From Spongilla lacustris (lineage: Eukaryota; Porifera; Demospongiae; Spongillida; Spongillidae): a DNA stretch of 64,000 bases. Below are positions 1 through 10,332 of the stretch, one piece after another. Location of the stretch: the NCBI GenBank assembly GCA_949361645.1, contig OX442415.1, forward strand, positions 29,680,862 through 29,744,861, read 5' to 3'. Position 1 is the stretch's first letter, and each line of letters begins with the position of its first letter. The translations under genes were made by a program, and so were the position numbers. The notes below the pieces were generated by a model. It saw nothing but the letters and a program-made list of their open reading frames with translations, made no database searches and had not been told where the DNA came from.

Positions 1-287
1 GGATGCTTGCCGTGGTTCATCCACAACTAGTTCAATATTATCAACAAGCGAAGACGGAGACTCTGGAGTCACCGGACGACTCGAAGTCTGTGTAGTGTCC
101 AGCAGCTGTAATGGCGGATGCGACAGCTGCTGCGGTGAAGTTTGCGACAAAGCCGGTGGCTGAGAGACGGGTGACGGCAACGAAGGATGAGAGATCGGCT
201 GTGATGATATTGCGACTGGCAATTGAAAGTCCAAGTTTACATTGGGACAGCATCCGTTTTTCACGAGGCGACAATTAGTACAGGCAC

Positions 288-1012
288 CAGGCCCGTAGGC
301 TGGTCGGGAGACGGGGGGGTTCGGGAAAGCAATAAGGTGGAACTGATTAAGAGCGGGGGTGGGAGCAGGAGGGGGCGTAGCCCCCTCTCGCCCAGCTAGG
401 GGGTAAGGGGGAGCGCTGTAAGCTCCCCCATCGGGGTCTCGGAGCCCCAGCCGCTTTGCAACTTTTGCAATTTTTCATCCACAAAACATAGCATAATTTC
501 ATAGAAACATGGATATAGCCCAGTTTGTGTTCCTGTTCAATAATGAAGTACATGTAGGTCTGGCTTGCGAGTTGCGAGTCTAAAAGCTCAGCCGCTGGCA
601 TACACGGGGCAACTTCCGGGCGATTTGTCGTATGCAACTCAAATGATTACATGTAACAGTATATGCTAGTTGGGCGTAGCCAATACGCGAAGGTCGGGCT
701 ACGCCCAACTAACAGTCCGCAATTCTTGATCGTACGCGGAACTTTTACCCATAGTTGCACGGAACCCGTAATTTAATTCACGGACCCTCCCCCTGTTCCG
801 CCGCTGCTGTTTGTTGTGGGCGGGACGTGGGCGCCCCATTTTAGAATGGATGTCCCTCGGTTGCTAAGCCTGCATGTATTGTTATCTCGTTCTCGCGGGC
901 TATAGCTATACATGTATAGAAGTTATTATTTTCATGGCAAGCGGAACTATATAGTTCTGACGAGCGGGGGGGGTCGACCGAACCCACCGACCCCCCCCAG
1001 CCTACGGGCCTG
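288..1012. mobile_element. Non-autonomous DNA transposon, hAT-like ends
   Basis: The ends are perfect 15-bp inverted repeats (CAGGCCCGTAGGCTG at 288-302 and its complement at 998-1012), flanked by a 5-bp direct repeat GGCAC at 283-287 and 1013-1017. Removing the element and one GGCAC joins two pieces of an open reading frame without a shift. CAG...CTG termini occur in hAT elements, but those usually make 8-bp duplications, so the superfamily is uncertain. No transposase frame is seen inside. A small palindrome (667-711) is nested in it. Confidence 0.8.
667..711. repeat. Short palindromic MITE end-pair, GTTGGGCGT family
   Basis: A 45-bp stretch with 15-bp inverted ends (TAGTTGGGCGTAGCC and its complement) and a 15-nt centre. 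The same end motif bounds larger elements at 19444-19660 and 60307-60486, and a single end is seen near 48519-48538. It may be an internally deleted member of that family. Confidence 0.7.
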
Positions 1013-1129
1013 GGCACGCTTGGCCTTAACACACGCACAGAACTTGCATCGCGCATTGGTTCCATTGCAACCGCAGCAAGGACCTCTTGGGAGTGGGCCT
1101 TGTAGGTTTAATTGGTGATCATTAGACAT

Positions 1130-1861
1130 ATCACTGCGTAGAAACTAGAAACTAAAGCTAGCCGCACAATCTCTACATCATTGCCGGCCTAATACTTTTT
1201 TATATACTGTGAATATTTTTTAACAAAAGGGAGGAAACAAGGGTTTTTTAAAAAGAGTGGGACAGTAGCTGCAGAGAGATCTACTTTAAGTTTCCAAACA
1301 TTTAATTATTGATAAGATTTTTTGCAATTTCTTACTCTTTCTTACACACTAGAAAGTGGACTATATCATCCATCATAGAGTTACAATGGACTGAATTTTT
1401 AATTGAACGTACGTTTCAATTGCATGTGTCAACTTATGATGCACGATCCTGGGTATTATGACATGTCTCAAATACTCAGTTCAATAGGGCTAAGTATATC
1501 TGTAATGGCAAGTTTCCTTCTTTTCACACACCATTGCCTTCAAATTTCATATAATATCACTCAGAGATTTTATAAGAATAATCATATATTACCTCCACCT
1601 CCTCCTCCATCTTTCAATATCTTCTGCTGTAACAGGGATATCGATTGTATATGACTTCCGTATACCATGTCAAAACCCCTTGTTTTCTAAATTAATTTAT
1701 AAACAATTATGGAACACCCTGTACATGGTGGTGTGAAATCCCATTTCCTTCATATGGTTGTAGATCAGTATATGGAAATTTTTCCCATATGGCAGGTCTC
1801 TACTGCTACCAAAATATAAGTATTCAGTTTTATTTCTGTTGACAGTTGCAGAAACATAAAT
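1130..1861. other. No gene seen
   Basis: AT-rich sequence between the cysteine-rich gene and the last exon of the ankyrin gene. Only short chance reading frames occur. It should hold the promoter of the first gene and the 3' end of the second, but no distinct elements were recognised apart from the poly(A) signal listed separately. Confidence 0.5.
1829..1834 (-). terminator. Poly(A) signal of the ankyrin gene
   Basis: TTTATT on the plus strand reads AATAAA on the minus strand, 28 nt beyond the stop codon of the last ankyrin exon. Confidence 0.45.
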
Positions 1862-4800
1862 TCAGCACTTGAAAAGTTTCTGGAATGTGGCATCCACTTC
1901 AATCCCAGCAGTAGAAAGGAGAAGTTCCACACAAGTGGTGTGACCACCATTTGCAGCAAAGTGTAATATATAGTCCTAGAGATACATGTGCATGTGCTGG
2001 GTCAATGATTATAACACATGTTGATACATAGTCATATCAATGGGGTTAACAGATGTAGATTTAAGAGTGATGTGAAGCAGCCATACTTCATTATGGACAG
2101 ACAACTCTTCCCCATCCCATTCCAATCAACATGTATTACAGCTAGCTTATCCTTGTTATTGCTAACATTCTGCTGCATTGTTATACTTTTGCAGTGCACC
2201 AGTCTTATGCCCAGTCTTATGCCCAGTCTTATGCCCAGTCTTATGCCCAGTCTTATGCCCAGTCTTATGCCCAGTCTTATGCCCAGTCTTATGCCCAGTC
2301 TTATGCCCAGTCTTATGCCCAGTCTTATGCCCAGTCTTATGCCCAGTCTTATGCCCAGTCTTATGCCCAGTCTTATGCCCAGTCTTATGCCCAGTCTTAT
2401 GCCCAGTCTTATGCCCAGTCTTATGCCCAGTCTTATGCCCAGTCTTATGCCCAGTCTTATGCCCAGTCTTATGCCCAGTCTTATGCCCAGTCTTATGCCC
2501 AGTCTTATGCCCAGTCTTATGCCCAGTCTTATGCCCAGTCTTATGCCCAGTCTTATGCCCAGTCTTATGCCCAGTCTTATGCCCAGTCTTATGCCCAGTC
2601 TTATGCCCAGTCTTATGCCCAGTCTTATGCCCAGTCTTATGCCCAGTCTTATGCCCAGTCTTATGCCCAGTCATATGCCCAGTCTGTGTATCTGATTACC
2701 AGTGGGCACTCCGCTAAATTCTAAAGCTCATTAAAATCTTTCCTACACAGAGTTATGGTCCCCGAGAAGATGATGATGATTGGAAGAGAAAAATGGGGTC
2801 TGTGCATGTACACATGATAAGCTTGTACTGTGTCTAGCAACTTGAACCTGACTGTCTTTGCCTTCTAATTCAACAGCAACATAGAAGCAATAGTAAACTG
2901 TCTGATTCTTAGTACTCCAGGTCCCATTACAGAAGGGGTCACGTTATTAATGATACCTTGGGCCACTCATGTGTGCATTCCAACCTGGTAGTTGACAATA
3001 TGTTTTTGGCCACACTGTTTTTGACAAGTACAGGACATCATGTGACATGGGTACCTTTTGCTATAGTGTCCCCAAACCAGAAAGCATGGAAATTGAAAAC
3101 ACTGCACTCACCATATCCTTATGGTTGACCTGGGCACCCCTCTCCAACAGCAGCCGCAAACACTCAAAATGCTTCCAATGTGATGCCTTTATTAGTGCTG
3201 TCTGCCCATACTGTGAAGATAAATGCCTATTATAGGAAGTACCAACGCCTCATTTCCAGACCACAATCAAATATGGTTTTTGGCCACAATTTTGTGGATA
3301 AGTACAGGAAATAAGGATAGGTCATGTGATACATGTGCCTTCGTTACAGTGTCCCCAGACCTGAAAATGTGGAAAGGTAAACACTGCACTCACCTCATCC
3401 AGATGGTTCACCTGGGCACCCTTATCCAACAGCAGCTGCACACACCTAACATGCCCCCCAATTGATGCCATCATCAATGGCGTCTCTCCACCCTGTAAAA
3501 TAAGTGCATTTGATCTGGGTCATGTTTTAATAATATTCACAATATGGCACAAACCCTAGCATTGATAAAAGTGTACATGTGTACATGTAAATTGTATTTT
3601 TAAGCAACTAAAATTTATTCCCTTTACATCCATCAACATCCTTCTCTTCACTGCACATGGGTCACTCACACAATGCACACAAAGGAAAACACTGCACTAA
3701 CCATATCCTGATGGTTGAGCTGGGCACCCCTATCCAACAGCAGCTGAACAATCCCTAAAAACCCCTCACGTGATGCCTTTATCAATGCTGTCTGCCCATG
3801 CTGTAAAGATATAATAATGCATATAAGAGGAAGTACCAACAATGTGCCTCGTCGCAATCCAGTATATAGGGTGTGTCTCAATCAAGGAAAATTGTTAATT
3901 GTTGCAAAATGCTCAAATAATGCGGGCTTAAATTTTGATGAAAACAAGCTAAATATTAATTTAATAATTAATTAACAAAAATTAAAGACATTAAAATTAC
4001 TGAAAATGAATGAGTAATTCCCAATAACCTAATTAAAAACATACCATTTTAGAGGCATCCAATTATAATACTATCAACTTGGCTGAATTTATTTATAAAC
4101 TCACTAAATCAAGATACAATGACCCCTAAATCAAGTACATTCGAAAATTTAAAAAATCAAGATTTCTATTTTGAATAACTTCTAACGGAAGTAGTTAATT
4201 AAATACAGGTTGCAGATTTTACACCCACCCTACGCCTACACTTATTAACATTAATAATAACAGAACTTTAATCAATATTAATTAACCATTAAAGAGAAAG
4301 CACTTCACCAGCATGTCTTCTTTTGCTATTAGAACTTTTCCCAACAATTAACTGCTTGTGGTTAATTTATAATTTTTCCTTGATTGAGAAACACCCTGTA
4401 GATGTACATGTACATGTTACACTCCATCATGTGTGTCTTCGAACTGGTCATTGGCAATATAAGAATAACAGTACATTTATTGTTTTTGGCTGCACTTTTG
4501 TGGACAAGTGCAGGAAATAAGGATATGTCATGTGACACATGACTGTGCCTTTGTTACACTGGCCGCAGACCTGTAAAGCAGGAAACGGTTAACACTGCAT
4601 TCACCTTATCCTGATTGTTGACCTGGGCACCCCTCTTCAACAGCAGCTTCACACACTCAACATGCCCCCCATGTGATGCCTTCATCAATGGTGTCTGTCC
4701 ACACTGTAAAATATGTATTCAGCACTTATGTAATGTACACCCACACATCTCCAGTGCATCTCCACTACAGATATCACCAGTACATCTCCACTACACATAT

Positions 4801-5394
4801 CACCAATACATCTCCACTACACATATCATCAGTACATCTCCACTACACATATCACCAATACATCTCCACTACACATATCACCAATACATCTCCACTACGC
4901 ATATCATCAGTACATCCCCACTACACATATCACCAATACATCTCCACTGCACACATCTCCACTACACATATCATCAGTACATCCCCACTATACACATCAT
5001 CCAAATGCAAAAATACTTCAGCCTCGATTTGTGTTGTAGTGGAGATGTGAGATGTATACTGGTGGATATGTACTGGTGATATTATGTGTAGTGGGGATGT
5101 ACTGGTGATATGTGAAGTGGATATGTACTGGTGATATTATGTGTAGTGGGGATGTACTGGTTAAGTGTTATAGGGTTAGTGCATGCATGTGCTGTTTCTG
5201 TTTCTGTTTTATTAAAACTGCTGTTAATTTATATATTCCTTTGGATCCTACTGTAATAAACTAAAACACATGATGAGAAGCCTGATGCCACTCACCCCAT
5301 CCTGATGGTTGACCTGGGCACCCCTCTTCAACAGCAGCTTCACACACTCAACATGCCCCCCACGTGATGCCCTCATCAGTGAAGTCTGTCCATC
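1862..5394 (-). CDS. Ankyrin-repeat protein, 3' part (six exons)
   Basis: Six minus-strand exons in transcription order: 5394-5296, 4703-4605, 3800-3702, 3492-3394, 3210-3112 and 1975-1862. The first five are exactly 99 bp, start and end in phase 0, have AG/GT borders and each encode one 33-residue ankyrin repeat (for example GQTSLMRASRGGHVECVKLL). The last exon encodes a more diverged repeat containing LHFAANGGHTTCVELLL and stops at 1862-1864. Ankyrin repeats bind proteins; no other domain is present here. The exons resemble those of the plus-strand Roc/COR gene at 32-40 kb, so the two are paralogues, but this one ends without Roc, COR or death domains. No 5' exon or start codon was found to the right, where a fold-back element with a nested Gypsy element begins. 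The gene may be truncated, or its 5' end lies elsewhere. Confidence 0.8.
2195..2836 (+). CDS. Possible SYAQ-repeat low-complexity coding segment
   Basis: On the plus strand the 12-bp repeat reads as about 40 copies of Ser-Tyr-Ala-Gln. It is preceded directly by a good acceptor (ttatacttttgcag, ending at 2194). Another acceptor (tcctacacag, ending at 2750) precedes a frame beginning SYGPREDDDDWKRK. Tyr/Gln/Ser repeats resemble the prion-like N-termini of FUS/EWS-type RNA-binding proteins. Against it: any stop-free 12-bp repeat is open in several frames (three plus frames and one minus frame here), no good donor follows the array, and the locus lies in an intron of the opposite-strand ankyrin gene. 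This is a hypothesis only. Confidence 0.15.
2201..2684. repeat. 12-bp minisatellite, about 40 copies
   Basis: Unit AGTCTTATGCCC repeated about 40 times with almost no variation; the first change is TCATAT near 2672. It lies in the last intron of the minus-strand ankyrin gene. The near-perfect homogeneity indicates recent expansion. Confidence 0.95.
3867..4398. mobile_element. Tc1/mariner-type MITE
   Basis: An AT-rich 532-bp element with inverted ends of about 26 bp (left TAGGGTGTGTCTCAATC, right complement of CAGGGTGTTTCTCAATC), bounded by TA dinucleotides at 3865-3866 and 4399-4400. No coding frame is seen. It sits in the intron between two ankyrin exons. Ends and TA target site fit a non-autonomous Tc1/mariner element. 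Confidence 0.7.
4743..5170. repeat. Palindromic 26-bp minisatellite
   Basis: From about 4743 to 5003, roughly ten copies of a 26-bp unit with core CATCTCCACTACACATATCA. After a short spacer, about 5030-5165 carries four or five copies of the reverse complement (TGATAT...GTGTAGTGGGGATG). The two arrays face each other, so the tract can form a large imperfect hairpin. It lies in the intron upstream of the 4605-4703 exon. Confidence 0.85.
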
Positions 5395-5442
5395 CTGTAG
5401 AGATTTATACATGTTCCATCTTAATATGTACAATTGATATAC

Positions 5443-5462
5443 ATATATATATATATATATAT
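5443..5462. repeat. (AT)n microsatellite
   Basis: A pure AT run immediately outside the left end of the fold-back element. Confidence 0.9.
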
Positions 5463-5475
5463 GGGGAAAAGTTTA

Positions 5476-5728
5476 TGTCGTGTTCCTCAGTTGGACGCGG
5501 AATGTATGAGATCGGTAGCAAAACAAACAGGAAATGATAGCACTCAAGAATACAGGATCCAGTACAGAGAAACAGTGCAGGTTATATACTTGCCTAACAC
5601 AATAACACAATACACAAAGGTGCGGGTGTCATTGTGCGCAAAGGTGCATGCATGTAACAAAGAGCGGCGCTCCTCTAGTCAGAGGGGTGCGCATTAGTGT
5701 CCTCCCAATTAGCACATCATCATAACAT
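5476..5728 (-). repeat. 3' LTR of Gypsy copy 1
   Basis: A 253-bp TG...CA terminal repeat almost identical to 10079-10332. It includes a GAGCGGCGCTCC palindrome in its latter half. Confidence 0.95.
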
Positions 5729-5769
5729 CTCCCTGCCAGCCTTGAAGTACCGTGAGAAGGCGAAAACTC

Positions 5770-8700
5770 TCATTGTCCATGTGGTTTCCTTCTGGATGAG
5801 CGACGTGGGTTGTCTGGACCATATTGGTCACCTGTTGGCCAACGAGGGTTTTGACGCTTTGACTGCCCAGGCTCCTGTGATGGACCAGAGGTTTCCATTG
5901 TCGTGCAGGGTGCTGCTACCTCAGAATTCAAGGCAATGACAGGAGTAGTTTCAGCTGTTTCTTGCACAAGAGGATCTCCCTTCAGTATGCCGGCCGGAGC
6001 TGGCACTTCTCCTGGGTCTGCATCTTGATCCACACCATAACGTGGTCGCAGCTGCTCAATGTGGCGTCTCCAGGTTCCACCACGAGGAAACACTCTCACA
6101 TTCACACTGCGAGAACCAAACACCTTGGTAACCACTGCTGGAACCCATCTAGGATCTCTTTCACGTCTGGGGCCACAGTATAGAGCATAGCAGGGAGTGC
6201 CCACAGTGTAGATGGGAGCCACTAGCTGAGGAGGCTCCTTGGCTTGGGACTGTGCTGCTGCCTTGGCCTGTCGACCTTGAGCCATGTGTGCTGGAGATGG
6301 AAGTAGAGCATCAATCTGGGTTCGGATCTGGCGGCCATTTAGAAGTTCACTTGGCGAGTACCCTTCAGCCAATGGTGTCCGTCGGTATTGCATTAGGAAC
6401 TCTTGCAGTGCCGCCCGAGGTGGTAGAGAGGATTTTGAGAGAGACTGTTTGAAAGTCTGCACCAAACGCTCTGCTGCTCCATTTGTGGCTGGATGATATG
6501 GGGCACCCGTCAAGTGAATAATGCCCCTCTCCCTACACCACGCCTGAAACTCCTCAGATGAGAATGATGATGCATTATCTGAGACAATGGTGTGTGGGTA
6601 TCCAAAATGGGCAAAGTCTTGCTCTAGCAGCTCAGTTGTTGACTTAGAGGATGTAGATGTCGTTGGATGGATGCAAGGATATTTTGAGTAGGCATCTATG
6701 AGAACTAGCCAGTTGGTGCCCAGGAAGTTAATTGCATGATCTATATGTACTCGGCTCCAGGGTTTCTCTGGGAGCATCCATGGATGGTTGGCCGATTTGG
6801 GTGGGTTTGATTGGTGCTCTGCACATGTAGTGCACTTGTGGCAGAGATCTACAATGTCAGCATCAATGTGAGGCCAGTAGACAGCAGTACGGGCAAGTTG
6901 CTTCATCCTTTGCATGCCGAAATGTCCCAGATGTAGAAGCTGTAGAACTTGAGGTCGAAGATTTGAGGGAATAACCACTCTAGAACCATACAGGAGGCAT
7001 CCATGAGCTGTGGAAAGAGAAACTGCCAGCTTCTGAAATATCTCCAAGGTAGTGTCTTCTTCTAATCCCCCTTTCTGAGGCCAGCCTTCTCTGGTGTATC
7101 GCATGACATTGGAGATGGTGGGATCTTTGTTAGATTCTTTAGCCAGCACACCAGGTTCCAAGGGATTCAACTGCAAACTGATGGTATTGATTATACAAAC
7201 TGTGTCCACATCTGCTTCCTCTTCCCCATCATCAAATGTTGTATCTGGACCAGCAGGAAGGCGACTTAAGGCATCAGCATTTCCATGATCAGATGTTTTC
7301 CGATACTCAATAGAGTACTCGTACTGGCTGAGCATCAGGGCCCAACGAGCCAGTCTGTTTGCTGCCAGGGCTGGGGTTGCTTTTGTTGGTCCAAACAGGG
7401 CAAGAAGAGGTTTGTGATCAGTGACTAAAATAAAACAGCGTCCATACAGAAACTGATGGAACTTATTCAGTGCAAAGATGATGGCTAGTGCTTCCTTTTG
7501 TATTTGGCTGTACCCCCGCTGGGTAGTTGTGAGTGTCTTAGAGGCATTTGCAATGGGGCGCTCACTACCATCATTGTACCGATGAAACAGGACAGCTCCC
7601 ACCCCGACATCTGAGGCATCACAGGAGATTCCAATGGGAAGAGATGGATCAAAATGTGCCAATACAGTGTCTGCACCAAGAAGGTCCTTTAGCTTCAGAA
7701 AAGCGTCTGCTTGTTCTTTACCCCAACTCCATGGAACACCCGTCTTAGTGAGGCGATGAAGTGGCTCTGTGATGGTGGCCAAGTTTGGCAGAAACTTGTT
7801 GTAGAACTGTATAGAACCCAAGAATGATCGAAGACTAGCTACATTTTCAGGTGGTGGCATCGCTTTGACTGCATCCACCTTTTGTCCTTTTGCTACCCCT
7901 TTCTGTGAGAGGGTGTGTCCCAGGTACTCAATGGAAGGTTGGGCGAAGGAACACTTCTCCAAACGGCAACGGAGACCCTTTTCTTCCAGACGTCTTAGGA
8001 GAGCATGAAGGTTCTGGAGATGTTCGGCTGCCGTTGCCCCACTGACCAGGATATCATCCATGTAAACTGCCACTCCTTGGAGGTCTTTGGTCAATTTATC
8101 CATGATTTCCTGGAAGTAGCCTGGTGCTGAGCTGATGCCAAAAGGAAGTCTCTTTTGGAGAAGAACCCCTCGATGAGTACTAAGAGCCAACCGTTTCTGA
8201 CTCTCAGGTGCAAGTTGAATCTGGTTGTAAGCATCTGCGAGGTCAATCTTTGTAAACCCATGACCGCCACCCAACCGTTGCATTAGGTCCTCTGGACGTG
8301 GCATGGGGTAACGATGTGGTTCTAGCTGAGGGTTTACTGTAACGGAATAGTCCCCACAGACTCTCAGTTTGGGTGACGCCTGACCAGGAAGGGCTGCTTT
8401 GCGGATAGGTACAACTGGAGTGCCATAATCGTTGAACTGGATAGGTTGCCAGACACCCTTAGCCATTCCTGCATCGTAGGCTTTGCAGAGGTCGTCTTGG
8501 ATTGAGAAAGGAACCACACGAGGCTTGCAGAAAACAGGTTTCATACTAGGCTTGAATTTCACCTCCAGTTGAAAGTCCTTGAGACACCCCAGCTCAGTCT
8601 TGAAAAGGTCCGGGAACTCCTGACATAGCTTCTTGCAAGCCTCTTGCAGAGCCAGGTCTGCTTCGGGTGAATGAATGATTTTAACAGAGAAATTCTGTTG

Positions 8701-10029
8701 AGCCTCAGAATGCACACCCATCAGAGCTGAGACATTGATGCCTAGCTTGACAATGGCGTCACGTCCCAGGAGATTAAGCTTTGGGATTTTGGCTACTGTG
8801 AAGTTCAGGGGTATGCTGGAACTTCCATCTTCCTGAAGTGCCACAGATGCAGTAAATACTCCCAATGTTGGGAGGGGCTGACCATTTGCAACTTCATAGC
8901 AGCTTGTTGCTCGGGTTAGTGCTGGTCTTCCCAGCTTCTTCCATGTGGCTTCTGCACAGAAGTTGTCCCCAGCACCTGTATCAACCTCAAAAGTGAACGT
9001 CTCCCTGTTCACTTTGATTACCTGCTTCAGTTGAGGGACAGCTTTGGCTTCTTTCACTGTCTGGATCCGCTGCTTAATAGCATTCACTGACTGCTGTTCG
9101 CTCTTCTTCTTTTTAAGGCAAACCACCTCGAGATGCCCCGTCTTGTCGCAGAAGTAGCAGACTGCATCTATGAATGGACACTCAGCCGCTTTGTGATCAT
9201 TCTTCCCACAGCGGGGGCAGGTACCATAGGTGAAATCTGGTCCACCTTTTCGTCCCCGATTCTGTCTTCCTGGAGGCCGGATTTGGTTCACTGGGCTGGG
9301 ATTTGGCTTAGATCCATAAACCGTCTCTTTAGCCACTTTGGCAGCTTCTTCAGTTTCCACAGCGATGGCTATGGCTTTGGCGAAGGTGAGCTCCCCGTCG
9401 TTCACTCTGAAAAGAGCCTTGAGGATCGCCTCGTTGCCCACAGAGCACATGAAACGGGTGCGGAGGGCCTCGTCTAATGGATCTTTGATGCGTGGGAAAT
9501 CGCAGGTGACTGCATCTTGACGGATGCGTGCCGCCAGCTCCTGGATCGTCTCACCGGGCTTACGACGCATTTCACTCCAAAATTTAAAACGTTCCCTGAC
9601 GACGTAACGGGTGGGGTCGAACTGCTCCTTCATGAACGCTTCTATCTGTTCCAGACTCAGGTCGTTGACGCTGGCGGGTGGTGACTGTTGAGAAGCTAGG
9701 TTGCTGAGAAGTTTGTAGGTGACTCGCGACTGGTTCGTCAGGAATACCTGAGCTCTCTTCTCTTGCGGGACCGAATTTGCACCCAAAAAGGTCAGGAAAC
9801 GCGCCCAGTAGTCTGTCCAGAGTTCCGCTGTTGAGTCGAAAGGCACGAAACTGGGAATCGCTGCTGCGGGAAACTCGAGATCGCGGGGGGGCCTATCGGC
9901 TTCGCGGGTGAGCACCGCAATGAGGGCTTCCGTCTGTTTCCGCTGTGCTTCGGCCAGAGCTTCAGTCTGTTTTTTCTGTGCCTCCAACTGCTGTTGCAGC
10001 AGCGCGATCAACTGCGCTGTTTCCGACAT
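5770..10029 (-). CDS. gag-pol: Gypsy gag-pol polyprotein
   Basis: A single uninterrupted 1419-residue frame. Order of domains: a coiled Gln-rich N-terminus and capsid-like gag; two CCHC zinc knuckles (about residues 271-284 and 291-304); aspartic protease with DTGA at 350-353; reverse transcriptase with YMDD at 656-659; RNase H with its first aspartate in CDASD near 804; integrase with the HHCC zinc site at about 1033-1069 and catalytic D, D, E near 1097, 1151 and 1187; then a basic Pro-rich C-terminus. All signature residues are present, so the element may be active. Gag and pol are fused in one frame, unlike copy 2 at 48.6 kb. No envelope gene is seen. It supplies reverse transcription and integration of the element. 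Confidence 0.95.
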   Translation of the reverse strand: MSETAQLIALLQQQLEAQKKQTEALAEAQRKQTEALIAVLTREADRPPRDLEFPAAAIPSFVPFDSTAELWTDYWARFLTFLGANSVPQEKRAQVFLTNQSRVTYKLLSNLASQQSPPASVNDLSLEQIEAFMKEQFDPTRYVVRERFKFWSEMRRKPGETIQELAARIRQDAVTCDFPRIKDPLDEALRTRFMCSVGNEAILKALFRVNDGELTFAKAIAIAVETEEAAKVAKETVYGSKPNPSPVNQIRPPGRQNRGRKGGPDFTYGTCPRCGKNDHKAAECPFIDAVCYFCDKTGHLEVVCLKKKKSEQQSVNAIKQRIQTVKEAKAVPQLKQVIKVNRETFTFEVDTGAGDNFCAEATWKKLGRPALTRATSCYEVANGQPLPTLGVFTASVALQEDGSSSIPLNFTVAKIPKLNLLGRDAIVKLGINVSALMGVHSEAQQNFSVKIIHSPEADLALQEACKKLCQEFPDLFKTELGCLKDFQLEVKFKPSMKPVFCKPRVVPFSIQDDLCKAYDAGMAKGVWQPIQFNDYGTPVVPIRKAALPGQASPKLRVCGDYSVTVNPQLEPHRYPMPRPEDLMQRLGGGHGFTKIDLADAYNQIQLAPESQKRLALSTHRGVLLQKRLPFGISSAPGYFQEIMDKLTKDLQGVAVYMDDILVSGATAAEHLQNLHALLRRLEEKGLRCRLEKCSFAQPSIEYLGHTLSQKGVAKGQKVDAVKAMPPPENVASLRSFLGSIQFYNKFLPNLATITEPLHRLTKTGVPWSWGKEQADAFLKLKDLLGADTVLAHFDPSLPIGISCDASDVGVGAVLFHRYNDGSERPIANASKTLTTTQRGYSQIQKEALAIIFALNKFHQFLYGRCFILVTDHKPLLALFGPTKATPALAANRLARWALMLSQYEYSIEYRKTSDHGNADALSRLPAGPDTTFDDGEEEADVDTVCIINTISLQLNPLEPGVLAKESNKDPTISNVMRYTREGWPQKGGLEEDTTLEIFQKLAVSLSTAHGCLLYGSRVVIPSNLRPQVLQLLHLGHFGMQRMKQLARTAVYWPHIDADIVDLCHKCTTCAEHQSNPPKSANHPWMLPEKPWSRVHIDHAINFLGTNWLVLIDAYSKYPCIHPTTSTSSKSTTELLEQDFAHFGYPHTIVSDNASSFSSEEFQAWCRERGIIHLTGAPYHPATNGAAERLVQTFKQSLSKSSLPPRAALQEFLMQYRRTPLAEGYSPSELLNGRQIRTQIDALLPSPAHMAQGRQAKAAAQSQAKEPPQLVAPIYTVGTPCYALYCGPRRERDPRWVPAVVTKVFGSRSVNVRVFPRGGTWRRHIEQLRPRYGVDQDADPGEVPAPAGILKGDPLVQETAETTPVIALNSEVAAPCTTMETSGPSQEPGQSKRQNPRWPTGDQYGPDNPRRSSRRKPHGQ

Positions 10030-10078
10030 TCTGTATATTTTACTCCGATCTGATCCTGCCGACTACGCCACTTTGTCC

Positions 10079-10332
10079 TGTCGTGTTCCTCAACGTTGGA
10101 CGCGGAATGTATGAGATCGGTAGCAAAACAAACAGGAAATGATAGCACTCAAGAATACAGGATCCAGTACAGAGAAACAGTGCAGGTTATATACTTGCCT
10201 AACACAATAACACAATACACAAAGGTGCGGGTGTCATTGTGCGCAAAGGTGCATGCATGTAACAAAGAGCGGCGCTCCTCTAGTCAGAGGGGTGCGCATT
10301 AGTGTCCTCCCAATTAGCACATCATCATAACA
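10079..10332 (-). repeat. 5' LTR of Gypsy copy 1
   Basis: A 254-bp terminal repeat matching 5476-5728. By position it should carry the element promoter, but no TATA box was firmly assigned. Confidence 0.95.

Larger units (their letters stand above)
1..1129 (-). pseudogene. Cysteine-rich protein gene, N-terminal part, split by a transposon
   Basis: I do not recognise the family. Reading the minus strand from the ATG at 1129, 39 codons run to 1013 and include a cysteine cluster (CCGC, then C-x2-C-x-C). A 725-bp element (288-1012) then intervenes. From 282 the frame continues exactly, starting with the motif CTNC and then a CC pair, followed by a long Pro/Ser/Gln-rich tail that is open to the window edge. 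The clustered cysteines suggest a small zinc-binding module; the tail looks disordered. An in-frame stop lies a few codons upstream of 1129, supporting that start. In the allele shown, translation would run into the transposon and stop after about 60 residues, so it is probably null. The C-terminus is outside the window. Confidence 0.55.
5476..10332 (-). mobile_element. Complete Ty3/Gypsy LTR retrotransposon, copy 1
   Basis: Bounded by LTRs of 253 and 254 bp (5476-5728 and 10079-10332) that start TG and end CA, with a 5-bp target duplication GTTTA at 5471-5475 and 10333-10337. It is transcribed on the minus strand. A purine tract (GGCAGGGAGA, complement of 5729-5738) abuts the 3' LTR. A primer-binding-like TGG-initial stretch follows the 5' LTR between 10030 and 10078. 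One intact gag-pol frame fills the interior. The LTRs differ by very few positions, including one small indel near their start, so the insertion is young. It is nested in a fold-back element. Confidence 0.95.

Noticed and set aside
2018..2717. Long frames MPSL, VLCP and TGHK over the 12-bp repeat
   Set aside because: A stop-free 12-bp repeat is open in several frames automatically. Only the SYAQ frame has any flanking support, and even that is weak.
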